From contig NZ_CBTJ020000027.1 in the NCBI RefSeq assembly GCF_001051235.1, positions 124,001 through 188,000 on the forward strand: DNA of 64,000 nt, read 5' to 3'. Within the stretch, counting starts at the first letter, position 1. Each line of letters opens with the position of its first letter. Position numbers and translations under genes: made by a program. Below the pieces are notes generated by a model that was not told the DNA's origin, did not search any database, and worked only from the letters and a program-made list of their open reading frames with translations. The stretch is from Candidatus Competibacter denitrificans Run_A_D11 (GTDB lineage: Bacteria > Pseudomonadota > Gammaproteobacteria > Competibacterales > Competibacteraceae). Below, in pieces: positions 18,152 through 26,602 of the stretch.

Positions 18152-18817
18152 CTAGGCGGCCCTCCGCGCGGTTAGCCGGTAGGCTTTTTCCAGCAACCAG
18201 GTGAGGCCCCGCTCACGCCAGCGCGATTCCTCCGCGAGCGCGTCGCGCGTACCGAGTAGTTCAACCTCATGCATCGGTTCATACAAGGCCCGTACTTCCA
18301 ACTCGCTGACCGCAAACGGCGGTCCAGCCAGCATGGCTTGGTCATACTCTAACGTCACCAACAAGCTACGGGTATGGGCTGGCAAAATGGCGTCCAGGTG
18401 TCGCGTGTAGCGCTCGCGCATTGGCGGCGGCAGCGCGATCAACGCCGCGCGGTCGTAAACACCGGCCACCTCGGCCAAATGACCAGGTTCCAGTGCGAAA
18501 AAATCACCCAGCAGGATTTTCAGCTCATCCTGTTGCCAAATTTCAAAGGCTCCTTCCCACCGGCGGTGCGGTTGCAAGCCGTTTTCCCGAAAGAACGCCT
18601 CGGTAGCGATGGGACTGATCTCTACCCCAGTGACTGGATACCCTTCCCCTGCCAACCAGAGTAAATCCCGACTTTTACCGCACAGTGGGACGAATATCCG
18701 CTGACCCGGCGGCAATTCCAGCCGGTTCCAAAGCTGCTGGAGATGGGCATTGATTTCTTGCTGGTGAAAGCCGATTTCCGCCCGCTCCCAGCGCTGATGC
18801 CAAAAATCCAGTTTCAC
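18152..18817 (-). CDS. tpm: Thiopurine S-methyltransferase
   Basis: A 221-residue SAM-dependent methyltransferase of the TPMT family. Diagnostic parts are DFWHQRWERAEIGFHQ at the N-terminus and FVPLCGKSRDLLWLAGEGY, the SAM-binding loop unique to TPMT, followed by GVEISPIA. Bacterial members methylate thiols and also selenium or tellurium oxyanions, giving volatile or exportable products, which would suit the downstream exporter at 16920; that pairing is inference. The size equals the family norm. Confidence 0.92.
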   Translation of the reverse strand: MKLDFWHQRWERAEIGFHQQEINAHLQQLWNRLELPPGQRIFVPLCGKSRDLLWLAGEGYPVTGVEISPIATEAFFRENGLQPHRRWEGAFEIWQQDELKILLGDFFALEPGHLAEVAGVYDRAALIALPPPMRERYTRHLDAILPAHTRSLLVTLEYDQAMLAGPPFAVSELEVRALYEPMHEVELLGTRDALAEESRWRERGLTWLLEKAYRLTARRAA

Positions 18818-18821
18818 ATCA

Positions 18822-19622
18822 TCACCCTCTGTTAGGACCCAGAAAGGTATCCGGTAAGCACCAACCCCGCCACCACCACTCCCAACCCCGTGCCGCCAAG
18901 GCCCCGCTCCAACCGGATACCAGCGGCAATGTTAATACACTCCAAGGTTGGCCCTCGGCATCACGCAGAGCAATCCGGTTCTCCGGTGGAGAACTCTCTG
19001 TCAAACAGACCTCCCAGGCGCGCGCTCCACCGGCTAATCCACGCCCTGAAGCCTTTGTACTGGCCTCCTTGCGAGTCCAGCACGCGAAAAATCGCTGCTT
19101 TTGCCAAGCGACTGGGTAGCTCTTGAATTGGGCGATTTCGCGCGGAGTACAGACCCGCTCAATGAGCGCCGCAAACTCCAGATCCCGTTCATGCGTTTCG
19201 AGGTCAACGCCAACATCCCTGCGAGATATGGCGTATAACACGCCCGCACCACTGTGCGAAACATTGAACTGCAAACCGACCGCCGCCTCAGGACCCGCCA
19301 AACACGGCTTACCGTGCGAACCCGTTTCCAGTCGCAACAACCCTGGTAAGCGTTCCAGATAGACCCCCAACAAGGCCCGCAGCAGACCTCGGCCGGCGAT
19401 AAACCGGTCTCGGTGTACCGGAAAGCGAAAAGCGGCCGCACGCTGCCGCTCGTCCTCAGCCAGCATTGCCGCCAATTCGGCAAGATGTTCGGGCGACCGC
19501 GTTAAATTCGCGCCCCAAACCTGGATCTCGTTTTCAGCTGGCAAAACTGTGGGAGCGCCGCTCGGCCAGAGCCAGGCGTTGACGTTCTTAACGACATCGC
19601 TCATTGCATCTACCGCTTCCAT
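18822..19622 (-). CDS. 4'-phosphopantetheinyl transferase (Sfp type)
   Basis: About 266 residues. Sfp-type motifs are present: FNVSHSGAG, VGVDLETHERD (Mg2+-binding Asp/Glu) and WTRKEASTKASGRGL with the W-x-x-KEA core. It transfers phosphopantetheine from CoA to carrier proteins. No polyketide or peptide synthetase lies in the window, so it may serve a distant pathway. Starts at 19622 and 19604 are both possible; 19622 has TTGAG at a good distance. The gene is followed by tpm after only four bases, so the three minus-strand genes form one unit. Confidence 0.9.
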   Translation of the reverse strand: MEAVDAMSDVVKNVNAWLWPSGAPTVLPAENEIQVWGANLTRSPEHLAELAAMLAEDERQRAAAFRFPVHRDRFIAGRGLLRALLGVYLERLPGLLRLETGSHGKPCLAGPEAAVGLQFNVSHSGAGVLYAISRRDVGVDLETHERDLEFAALIERVCTPREIAQFKSYPVAWQKQRFFACWTRKEASTKASGRGLAGGARAWEVCLTESSPPENRIALRDAEGQPWSVLTLPLVSGWSGALAARGWEWWWRGWCLPDTFLGPNRG

Positions 19623-19802
19623 AATCAGCTCAAGCCGCACGCGCGGCGGGACATTTGATTTTTTTGGCGGCGGGCAAAACGGTCTGCCGATGCTAACAAG
19701 AGTACCTTACACTGGGGGCTTTCTATGCTTTCCACCCCAAGCGCCCCCAGGGCTGGAACCGGTTTCCTACCCCTTCGTACCAGCGAGCCATCAAACGCCA
19801 TC

Positions 19803-20207
19803 ATGAGCCATCTTACTGAAATTAAGGTACGAGGCTATCACCTCGACTTATACCGTCACGTCAACAATGCGCGCTACCTGGAATTTTTGGAAGAAGCGCG
19901 CTGGAGCCTGTTGGAAAGTAGGGCAACTCTGGATTATCTACAGAGCAACGGCTATGCCTTCGTGGTTGTCAACATCAATATCAACTACCGCCGCGCCGCG
20001 TCCATGGAGGACATACTGGCAATCTTCACCTCGGTAGAATCCATCGGCAACCGAAGTTGCAGGATGCGACAACAGGTTACGCTCAAGGCTAGCGACACGG
20101 TGATCGCCGATGCGGATGTGACTTTTGTGATCGTCGATACTCGTACCGAAAAAGCGGCTCCGCTGGAAGGCGAATTGCGGGCCATGCTGGAGCGCATGAT
20201 GAATTAG
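19803..20207 (+). CDS. Acyl-CoA thioesterase, 4-hydroxybenzoyl-CoA thioesterase (hotdog) family
   Basis: A 134-residue single hotdog domain. The motif YHLDLYRHVNNARYLEFLEE contains the conserved Asp and the HVNN-Y arrangement of YbgC/FadM-like enzymes. It should hydrolyse a cytoplasmic acyl-CoA. ATG 19803 begins the domain; the open frame upstream to 19725 adds unconserved residues. It is divergent from the phosphopantetheinyl transferase gene, with 180 bases between the two starts in which no other gene is seen. Confidence 0.87.
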   Translation: MSHLTEIKVRGYHLDLYRHVNNARYLEFLEEARWSLLESRATLDYLQSNGYAFVVVNININYRRAASMEDILAIFTSVESIGNRSCRMRQQVTLKASDTVIADADVTFVIVDTRTEKAAPLEGELRAMLERMMN

Positions 20208-20251
20208 TCAATCGCGCGCTTCGGCCTTGCCGATAAGGCGGCGCAGGATAT

Positions 20252-21217
20252 CTACCGGGTCTCCCAACGCCACGCATGATCGACAAGGGTCGCCAAATCT
20301 GCGTACTGAGGCGTCCAGCCTAGTTCGGTTCGCGCACGCCGCGAATCGGCCACCAGCCGAGCCGGATCGCCTGGCCGGCGTTCACCACGCATCACGACAA
20401 TCTCGCGGCCCGTCACGGTACGAGCCACATCGATCACCTCTTGCACCGAAAACCCGTTCCCGTTCCCCAAATTGAAAGCACCTCCACCGCCACCCTGCCA
20501 TAGCCGCTGTAAGGCTAGCCAATGAGCCTCACACAAGTCTGCTACATGGATGTAATCGCGGATGCAAGTACCATCGGGGGTATCGTAATCGGCTCCGAAT
20601 ACCGTGATATGGGGCCGACGCCCGGACGCCGCTTGCAGCACCAGCGGAATCAGGTGCGTCTCCGGTTCATGACGCTCACCCAACTCCCCCTCTGGATCAG
20701 CGCCAGCCGCGTTAAAGTAACGTAGTCGAACTGCTTGCAACCCATAGGCGACTTCATAATCCTCCAGCATCTGCTCGACCATCCATTTACCGCGTCCGTA
20801 TGGATTGATTGGGTTTTTAGGGTGTTCCTCGTCGATGGGCACTCGAACCGGCTCGCCAAAAATCGCGGCGGTTGACGAAAAGATGAAGTGATTGACCTTA
20901 TGCGCCACCATGGCATCCAGTAAGCACTGCGTTTTGAACACGTTATTGCGGTAGTACTTGGCCGGATCACGCACGGATTCACCGACCTGAATGTGGGAGG
21001 CGAAATGCATTACCCCGTCAAAGTGGTTCGCTCCGAAGATTTTATCCAATAAGGATAGGTCTCCCAGATCACCCAGCACGAACCGCTCGGCCAAGACTGC
21101 ATCGCGATAACCGGCTGACAAATCATCAAGGACGGTCACTTCGCAACCGCGACGGCACAACAACTTAACCATGTGGGAGCCGATGTAACCTGCTCCCCCG
21201 ACGATGAGTACCTGCAT
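20252..21217 (-). CDS. galE: UDP-glucose 4-epimerase
   Basis: A 321-residue extended SDR enzyme that interconverts UDP-glucose and UDP-galactose for envelope polysaccharides. GGAGYIGSH near the N-terminus binds NAD+, FSSTAAIFGEP carries the Ser/Thr, and NPYGRGKWMVEQ the catalytic Tyr and Lys. RYFNAAGADPEGELGERHEP and RDYIHVADLCEAHWLAL are GalE signatures. ATG 21217 (MQVLIVGG) is preferred to the longer 21277 frame because the Rossmann fold begins at once. It converges with the thioesterase gene. Confidence 0.93.
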   Translation of the reverse strand: MQVLIVGGAGYIGSHMVKLLCRRGCEVTVLDDLSAGYRDAVLAERFVLGDLGDLSLLDKIFGANHFDGVMHFASHIQVGESVRDPAKYYRNNVFKTQCLLDAMVAHKVNHFIFSSTAAIFGEPVRVPIDEEHPKNPINPYGRGKWMVEQMLEDYEVAYGLQAVRLRYFNAAGADPEGELGERHEPETHLIPLVLQAASGRRPHITVFGADYDTPDGTCIRDYIHVADLCEAHWLALQRLWQGGGGGAFNLGNGNGFSVQEVIDVARTVTGREIVVMRGERRPGDPARLVADSRRARTELGWTPQYADLATLVDHAWRWETR

Positions 21218-21257
21218 GAAGGCGGTCGATTCTATATTTAGAGGCGAGGGAGAACGT

Positions 21258-22241
21258 TTAGCTACTACGCTCGCCATGCAAGCGCAAAAACCGCTCCATC
21301 AATTGCTCGATTTCCGCTTCCAGCGCGCTGCGCACCTGTTCCGCCTGCCGGTCGCGCGCCGCCATTTTTTCTTCGAGATCCCGTCGCGCCTGATGGGCTT
21401 GATCCAGTTGCTGAAGGAGTGTTTGCTTTTCCGCGCGCCAGTTCCCCGGCTGAGAGAGCGGTTCGCCTGATTTGGCACGGCCTGATGCTTCAGCCTGCAA
21501 ATGTTCCAACTGTTGCCGCAAATTCTGGCGTTCCTCGTCCCAGGCAGCACGCCGTTGGTTGAACTCAGCCGCTGCTTCCATTTTCAGTTGTTCGGCCAGT
21601 TCCAGAGAATCGGCAGAAAGATTCTGATTGGCGCGCGCCTTATATAGCGTCAGGCTATCTTCCAACGTATTGATCTGAATCTGCATCTCCAAGCGCTCAC
21701 CTTCCCAGGCTTCCTGCTGCTCTTCCAAGCGTGCGCTCAACTGGGTTTTATCTCGCTGCCAGCCACGCAGTTGCTCTTCGGTTTGCGCGTTTTGCAACAA
21801 AAAGCTTTGGATTTGCCGATCCCATTCGACTCGATCTTGGGAAAATTGCTTTTGTAGGGCCGTTTTATCCTCCTCCAGTCGCGTACCCAGATCGCGCAAG
21901 CGGGTGACTTCCTGAAGATGGTTTTGTTGTTCACGTTCGGCCCGACTCTTCAGTTCGATACACTCCTGTTCTAACCTGGAGCGTTGCTCGCCAGCCTGGC
22001 TCATATCGTCTTCAAACCGTTTTTGCTGGGCCAGCATGGCTTGGCGAGTCTGGTAAGCCGTCGTCTGCTGGGTAAGAACCGCGCCTTGCAACTCATTGTT
22101 TTTAGCTTGCTCTTCGGCCAAATCTGCCCGAAGCCGCCCCGCAACATTCTTTAGCGAACGGTAAGGTAACAAAAAGAAGATGATGCCACCGACTATAAAT
22201 CCGATGACAACTCCGACAATCAGGTACATCAAATCGGTCAT
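21258..22241 (-). CDS. Membrane-anchored coiled-coil protein
   Basis: 327 residues: an N-terminal helix at about 6-25 (YLIVGVVIGFIVGGIIFFLL) then almost pure charged heptad sequence, rich in Gln, Glu, Arg and Leu, to the C-terminus, so a long cytoplasmic coiled coil on a membrane anchor. It resembles RmuC or YhcB-like N-terminal topology only in shape; no catalytic motif is seen. It follows the membrane-tethered CheY gene after 57 bases and may work with it, for example as scaffold. Function is unknown. Confidence 0.75.
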   Translation of the reverse strand: MTDLMYLIVGVVIGFIVGGIIFFLLPYRSLKNVAGRLRADLAEEQAKNNELQGAVLTQQTTAYQTRQAMLAQQKRFEDDMSQAGEQRSRLEQECIELKSRAEREQQNHLQEVTRLRDLGTRLEEDKTALQKQFSQDRVEWDRQIQSFLLQNAQTEEQLRGWQRDKTQLSARLEEQQEAWEGERLEMQIQINTLEDSLTLYKARANQNLSADSLELAEQLKMEAAAEFNQRRAAWDEERQNLRQQLEHLQAEASGRAKSGEPLSQPGNWRAEKQTLLQQLDQAHQARRDLEEKMAARDRQAEQVRSALEAEIEQLMERFLRLHGERSS

Positions 22242-22298
22242 GATGTGATCCGGTGATTCAGTATTTATTCCAAATATCCACTGGGAAGGCTCGCCATG

Positions 22299-23414
22299 TT
22301 AGCGCACCAAATAGGCCAACAGTGCCGCCCCAATCCCCACCGCCGCCGCCCAACTGGCCGCTCGATAAATTTGCTTCTCAATATCGTGCTTAGCGCTACC
22401 CCAAAGCCGCCGAAACGCCTCTTCAGCCGCCGCCCGCTGGTCAGAAGCGCCAGATCCCGCTGAGGAAACCTCCGCCAGTGCTTGCAATACCGTCTGTTGC
22501 GATGTTTCAAGAGCAACCTCACGCGCCGCAAGGTCGGCTTTCTGGGTGGCCTCTGTGAGCATCGCCCGCGATTGTTCGAGCACACGACCTGCCAATGGGG
22601 CCGCCTGCTCCTGGAAAACTTGCAAGGCGGCTTCCTTTACCCGCTTGTCGTTCTCGGCACGCTCCGCATGCTGGAATGCCTCCAATCGCTCTTCCAAGAG
22701 CGGCAGCCATTGAGACTGCGTGACGGCCTCCAGCGCAGCACGAACATCACGCGAATCCGGCGGTGGCGGTTCCCGCTGGGCGAAACTGGCCTCACACACA
22801 CCGGTAGCGATGCGGCTACAAATCTCTTCCTGATTTGACTCGAAATCGCGCCGCAGCTTGGCAATCACATCATTGACCAGTGGCAGCACTTGGGATTCAA
22901 TGGCATCGTAGATGACCTGTTCGGCTTTCTCCAGCGCGATCTTTTCGGCGATTTTCTCCATCTGCTCCAGGGAGGGAGCATGACTGGCCACAGTCGGCAC
23001 AGGGGCCGGTGGCGGGCTGATCGCCTGAGTAGCGGCGGCATCGAATAGCGCGCTCATCTCCTCCAAAGCAGATCCTAAAGCCTCCGGGGTCGCCGGTTTG
23101 ACCAAAACACCGACGGCGCCTGCCTCCCGCGCTTCGTCCTGATAGGCTGGCTCGTCCTTGGAGGTGTACATGGTGATAGGAATGAGCGCGGTCGCCGGCT
23201 CGCGTTTGATCTGCCTAGCAGCCACCAAACCATCCACACCCGGCATGGTGTGGTCCATGAAAATCGCGTCGGGTCGTTGCGTGCGCAAATAGACTAAGGC
23301 TTCTTCAGCGGAATCGACCGTATCGACGGTCAAGCCGAATCCCTGTAACATTTTTCGCAGCATCAAGCGCGCAGATTTGGAATCATCCACTACAAGAACG
23401 TGTCTGACTGGCAT
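22299..23414 (-). CDS. CheY-like response regulator with C-terminal membrane anchor
   Basis: 371 residues. Residues 1-120 form a receiver domain with the acidic pair D10/D11, phosphorylation site D54 in FMDHTMPG, and the lysine in VLVKPAT. After a Pro-rich linker comes a long helical, coiled-coil-prone region with Glu/Gln/Ala repeats, then a hydrophobic tail (about 355-371) that could insert in the membrane. No output DNA-binding domain exists. The Shine-Dalgarno AGGAGGG is strong. A kinase partner is not adjacent. The unusual architecture suggests a signalling scaffold at the membrane. Confidence 0.8.
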   Translation of the reverse strand: MPVRHVLVVDDSKSARLMLRKMLQGFGLTVDTVDSAEEALVYLRTQRPDAIFMDHTMPGVDGLVAARQIKREPATALIPITMYTSKDEPAYQDEAREAGAVGVLVKPATPEALGSALEEMSALFDAAATQAISPPPAPVPTVASHAPSLEQMEKIAEKIALEKAEQVIYDAIESQVLPLVNDVIAKLRRDFESNQEEICSRIATGVCEASFAQREPPPPDSRDVRAALEAVTQSQWLPLLEERLEAFQHAERAENDKRVKEAALQVFQEQAAPLAGRVLEQSRAMLTEATQKADLAAREVALETSQQTVLQALAEVSSAGSGASDQRAAAEEAFRRLWGSAKHDIEKQIYRAASWAAAVGIGAALLAYLVR

Positions 23415-23940
23415 GAACCCTCCTGGTTTTCTTGTCGTTTTAGCTTAAAAATTTCTCGGCCCGGAGCATAATGGCGTGCTGGCCGCGACCCCCACGGTTT
23501 ACGCCTCAACAAGAGCATTCAGCTTAAGTATGGTCAAGTGGCGACAGCGCCCCCTCAAGGAAGCTGATCAAGCGTCGCGCTCTTTATCGCTTAAGTAAGC
23601 CCAGCACAAAACACCGGCATTCACGAGCCGAAATTAACAACAATGTATCGCAAACAGAGCAATTTGGCCAGAGTGAGTGAAGCTATTTTGCGATTTGCCA
23701 ACCTAGTCATCGCTACCAAGCAGCAAAATCGGCCCATATCGCCCACGCCGCATCAGCCATCGGGCTAAGGCAACCGGCTGGCTAACTTGGCAAGCCCAGC
23801 CAAGCCATAACCCACTTCTACATATTTCAACGGATAGCCGCCCCACAACAAAGCTCGGACTGATTTTTAGTATAGAAAGTTATGAACGATTCTTAAGGCC
23901 AAAATCTCTTGGTGTGTCGCTGATTGGGAGAAGCTTCGCG
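23415..23940. other. 525-base gene-free stretch between divergent genes
   Basis: The CheY-like gene leaves to the left and copA to the right. I see no credible small ORF, tRNA or riboswitch. A short CTTGGC...GCCAAG inverted repeat occurs near 23789-23807. No CueR-type operator (inverted ACCTTCC repeat) precedes copA. Promoters for both genes must lie here, but none is clear enough to place. Confidence 0.6.
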
Positions 23941-26187
23941 ATGTCAACCGCATCATCCGTTAAACCCGTGCGCTTGGCCATCACCGGCATGAGTTGCGCT
24001 GGTTGTGTCGCTAGCGTGGAAAATGCCCTGCATCGTGTGCCTGGTGTGGTGGCCGCCAATGTCAATCTGGTCGAGCGCACCGCGCAGGTGACCGGCTCCT
24101 CCTCAGCTGAGGCATTGATCGCGGTGGTGCGGGCGGCTGGTTACGGCGCTATTGAACTGAGTGACGCCACCGCCGAGACTGAGCGGGATCGCGCTGAGAA
24201 TGACCGTTACCATCGCTTGCTGCGCGCCGCCCTTGTATCCGGCGCGCTGGGTGCACCCTTGATGGTTGCCGAAATGGCCGGTTGGTTGCCAAGCTTGCTG
24301 ACACCGGTCGGTCGGCTGTTCTGGATCGTCACGGGCCTGTTGAGCCTGGGGGTGCTGGTCTATGCCGGCGGACACTTCTTCGTTGGCGCCTGGCGTCAGC
24401 TACGCCACCACAGCGCCAACATGGATACCTTGATCGCGCTGGGTACCGGATCGGCGTGGCTTTATTCGATGCTGGTGGCCCTGTTTCCCGATAGCATCCC
24501 CAGTTTGGCCCGGCACGCTTATTTCGAAGCGGCAGTCATTATTATCGCGCTGGTCAATCTTGGTGCCGCATTGGAAAGCCGGGCGCGCGGTAAAGCCTCG
24601 GCGGCCATCCAACGGCTACTGGTGTTGCGTCCAAAAACCGCACGACTGGTCCAGGGCGACCAGGAACGCGACGTGCCCCTGGAAACTCTGGTGATCGGCG
24701 ATCTGATCCGGGTGCGGCCGGGCGAGAAAATCCCTGTGGATGGCGTGATCGACAGCGGTCACTCAACGGTCGATGAAGCGATGCTGACCGGCGAGGCATT
24801 GCCGGTCAGCAAACGGCCGGGCGATGCGGTAGCCGGAGGTACCCTTAACCAGACCGGCACCTTCGTGTTTCGAGCCAACCGGGTCGGGGAAGATACCGTA
24901 CTCGCGCAAATCATCGCCGCTGTCCGACAAGCGCAAAATAGCAAACCGCCTATCGGCCGGCTGGCGGATCAAGTCGCTGCGATCTTTGTCCCGGCGGTCC
25001 TGATCATCGCGGTGCTGACTGCACTCGTTTGGTTCAACGTCGGTCCACAACCGCCTTTTGGCTTCATGCTGGTCACCACGTTGACGGTATTGATTATCGC
25101 CTGTCCCTGTGCGTTGGGATTAGCCACACCGATCTCCATCATGGTTGGGGTCGGCAAAGCGGCTGAACACGGCATCCTGGTTCGGGATGGCGAAGCGTTG
25201 CAACGGGCAAGCCGTCTCACCACCATCGTGCTCGATAAAACCGGCACCGTCACCGCCGGGCGTCCGACGGTCACTGGCATCACAACGCTGGCCGGTTTCG
25301 ATGAAACGGAGCTTTTTCAGTTGGCTGCTGCTGTAGAAGCCGGTTCGGAGCACCCCCTGGCGCAGGCGATCTTAAACACCGCACATCAACGCGGCATATC
25401 AATCCCCAGGTCCGAACGCTTTACAGCCATCGCTGGCCAAGGAGCACGCGGCACTGTCGAGAACCACACTGTGCTGGTTGGAAATCGACAATTACTGGAA
25501 GCCAACGGCATCGTCATCGGCTCGCTTGATGCAGAGATCAAACGGCTTGCCGCTGCGGGCCAAACGCCAGTGCTCATCGCGGTGGATCAGCACGCAGCCG
25601 GCGTGATTGCCATTGCCGATCCGCTCAAACCGGATTCCGTGGCTGCGATCCATCGGCTGCGGCAACTCGGTTTAAGGATCGTTTTGCTCACCGGCGACCA
25701 TACCGCCACCGCTTCCGCCATTGCCGCCGCAGCGGGTATCGACACCGTATTTGCCGAAATTCCTCCCACCGGAAAGGCCGAGATCATCGCAACCCTCGAA
25801 ACGCCAGGCGAATTGGTCGGCATGGCCGGCGATGGCATCAACGATGCTCCGGCGCTCGCCCGTGCGGCGGTCGGTTTCGCAATGGGCACCGGCACAGACA
25901 TCGCCATCGAAAGCGCCGGAATCACTCTGGTGGGCGGCTCACTACACGGCATTGCTGACGCTATTGCTATTTCTCGCGCCACAGTCACTAATATCCGGCA
26001 AAATTTATTTGGCGCGTTCCTTTACAATATGTTAGGCATTCCTATCGCGGCCGGCGCTCTTTACCCGGTGACCGGATTGTTGCTCAACCCGATGCTGGCT
26101 GGCGCGGCCATGGCGCTGTCCTCTTTCACCGTCGTTAGCAACGCTAACCGTTTACGTGCCTTTCAGCCAAGGGCTAACCCGAAATGA
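23941..26187 (+). CDS. copA: Copper-translocating P1B-type ATPase
   Basis: 748 residues. One N-terminal HMA domain has the metal-binding GMSCAGC at 16-22. The ATPase core has the CPC motif in [10 protein letters not shown], the phosphorylated Asp in [20 protein letters not shown] of the nucleotide domain and [20 protein letters not shown] in helix 7 and MALSS in helix 8 are the Cu+ selectivity residues of P1B-1 pumps, so Cu+ export is the likely role. ATG 23941 follows GGGAG at a good distance; the 23914 start is less likely. It heads a coupled operon with a tiny ORF and a 112-residue membrane protein. Confidence 0.93.
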   Translation: MSTASSVKPVRLAITGMSCAGCVASVENALHRVPGVVAANVNLVERTAQVTGSSSAEALIAVVRAAGYGAIELSDATAETERDRAENDRYHRLLRAALVSGALGAPLMVAEMAGWLPSLLTPVGRLFWIVTGLLSLGVLVYAGGHFFVGAWRQLRHHSANMDTLIALGTGSAWLYSMLVALFPDSIPSLARHAYFEAAVIIIALVNLGAALESRARGKASAAIQRLLVLRPKTARLVQGDQERDVPLETLVIGDLIRVRPGEKIPVDGVIDSGHSTVDEAMLTGEALPVSKRPGDAVAGGTLNQTGTFVFRANRVGEDTVLAQIIAAVRQAQNSKPPIGRLADQVAAIFVPAVLIIAVLTALVWFNVGPQPPFGFMLVTTLTVLIIACPCALGLATPISIMVGVGKAAEHGILVRDGEALQRASRLTTIVLDKTGTVTAGRPTVTGITTLAGFDETELFQLAAAVEAGSEHPLAQAILNTAHQRGISIPRSERFTAIAGQGARGTVENHTVLVGNRQLLEANGIVIGSLDAEIKRLAAAGQTPVLIAVDQHAAGVIAIADPLKPDSVAAIHRLRQLGLRIVLLTGDHTATASAIAAAAGIDTVFAEIPPTGKAEIIATLETPGELVGMAGDGINDAPALARAAVGFAMGTGTDIAIESAGITLVGGSLHGIADAIAISRATVTNIRQNLFGAFLYNMLGIPIAAGALYPVTGLLLNPMLAGAAMALSSFTVVSNANRLRAFQPRANPK

Positions 26188-26267
26188 TGATGGCGGTTTT
26201 GGTCAATGTTGCTGGATTAGGGTTGATTGCCCTGATCATCTGGTGGTTCTGGAGTGCTCGCCGATGA
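26184..26267 (+). CDS. 27-residue single-helix membrane peptide coupled to copA
   Basis: The ATG overlaps the copA stop (ATGA) and its TGA overlaps the next ATG, so the frame is linked on both sides by translation coupling. The product is [15 protein letters not shown] followed by a hydrophobic stretch ending WWFWSARR: one helix with a Trp-rich interface and a positive end, predicting C-terminus in the cytoplasm. It is too short for standard gene finders. Similar small proteins occur beside copper ATPases (as with CcoS by cbb3 oxidase genes), so a stabilising role for the pump is conceivable but unproven. Confidence 0.65.
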   Translation: MMMAVLVNVAGLGLIALIIWWFWSARR

Positions 26268-26602
26268 AACGTCTCCCGTCTGCCAAATCTTCTTGGCTAA
26301 CCCGCTTGGGTTTAGCCGTCACGTCGGCGCTGATCGTGGTGGCCGGCTTAGCCATTGCCTCCGTGGTATTCACCGTCTTGCTCGTGCTTGGGCTGGCTGC
26401 CGCAGGCTGGCTCTGGTGGCAATACCGTAAGCTAGCGCGCAAAATCTCGCAGGCGGCGCGCGCAAACCCCGATTTCATCGAAGGCGATTACGTCATTGAG
26501 CCGACGCCGCCGGCCTTGACCGATGCCCGCACCGTCCTTGATCCACCGCCAGCAGACCCCGTAACTCGCGCCCCACACCGTGAACGCCGCAATCCTCGTT
26601 GA
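26264..26602 (+). CDS. Small membrane protein of the copper ATPase operon
   Basis: 112 residues with a basic start ([15 protein letters not shown]), one long or two short hydrophobic segments at about 15-50 ending in WLWWQYRKL, and a charged Pro-rich cytoplasmic tail. Start 26264 overlaps the stop of the micro-ORF. The kinase gene behind it begins 22 bases before its stop on the other reading frame. No known domain is recognised. Its place between copA and the sensor kinase suggests an auxiliary envelope role. Confidence 0.65.
   Translation: MKRLPSAKSSWLTRLGLAVTSALIVVAGLAIASVVFTVLLVLGLAAAGWLWWQYRKLARKISQAARANPDFIEGDYVIEPTPPALTDARTVLDPPPADPVTRAPHRERRNPR

Noticed and set aside
23821..23940. 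CueR operator before copA
   Set aside because: No inverted ACCTTCC-type repeat with the long spacer is present.
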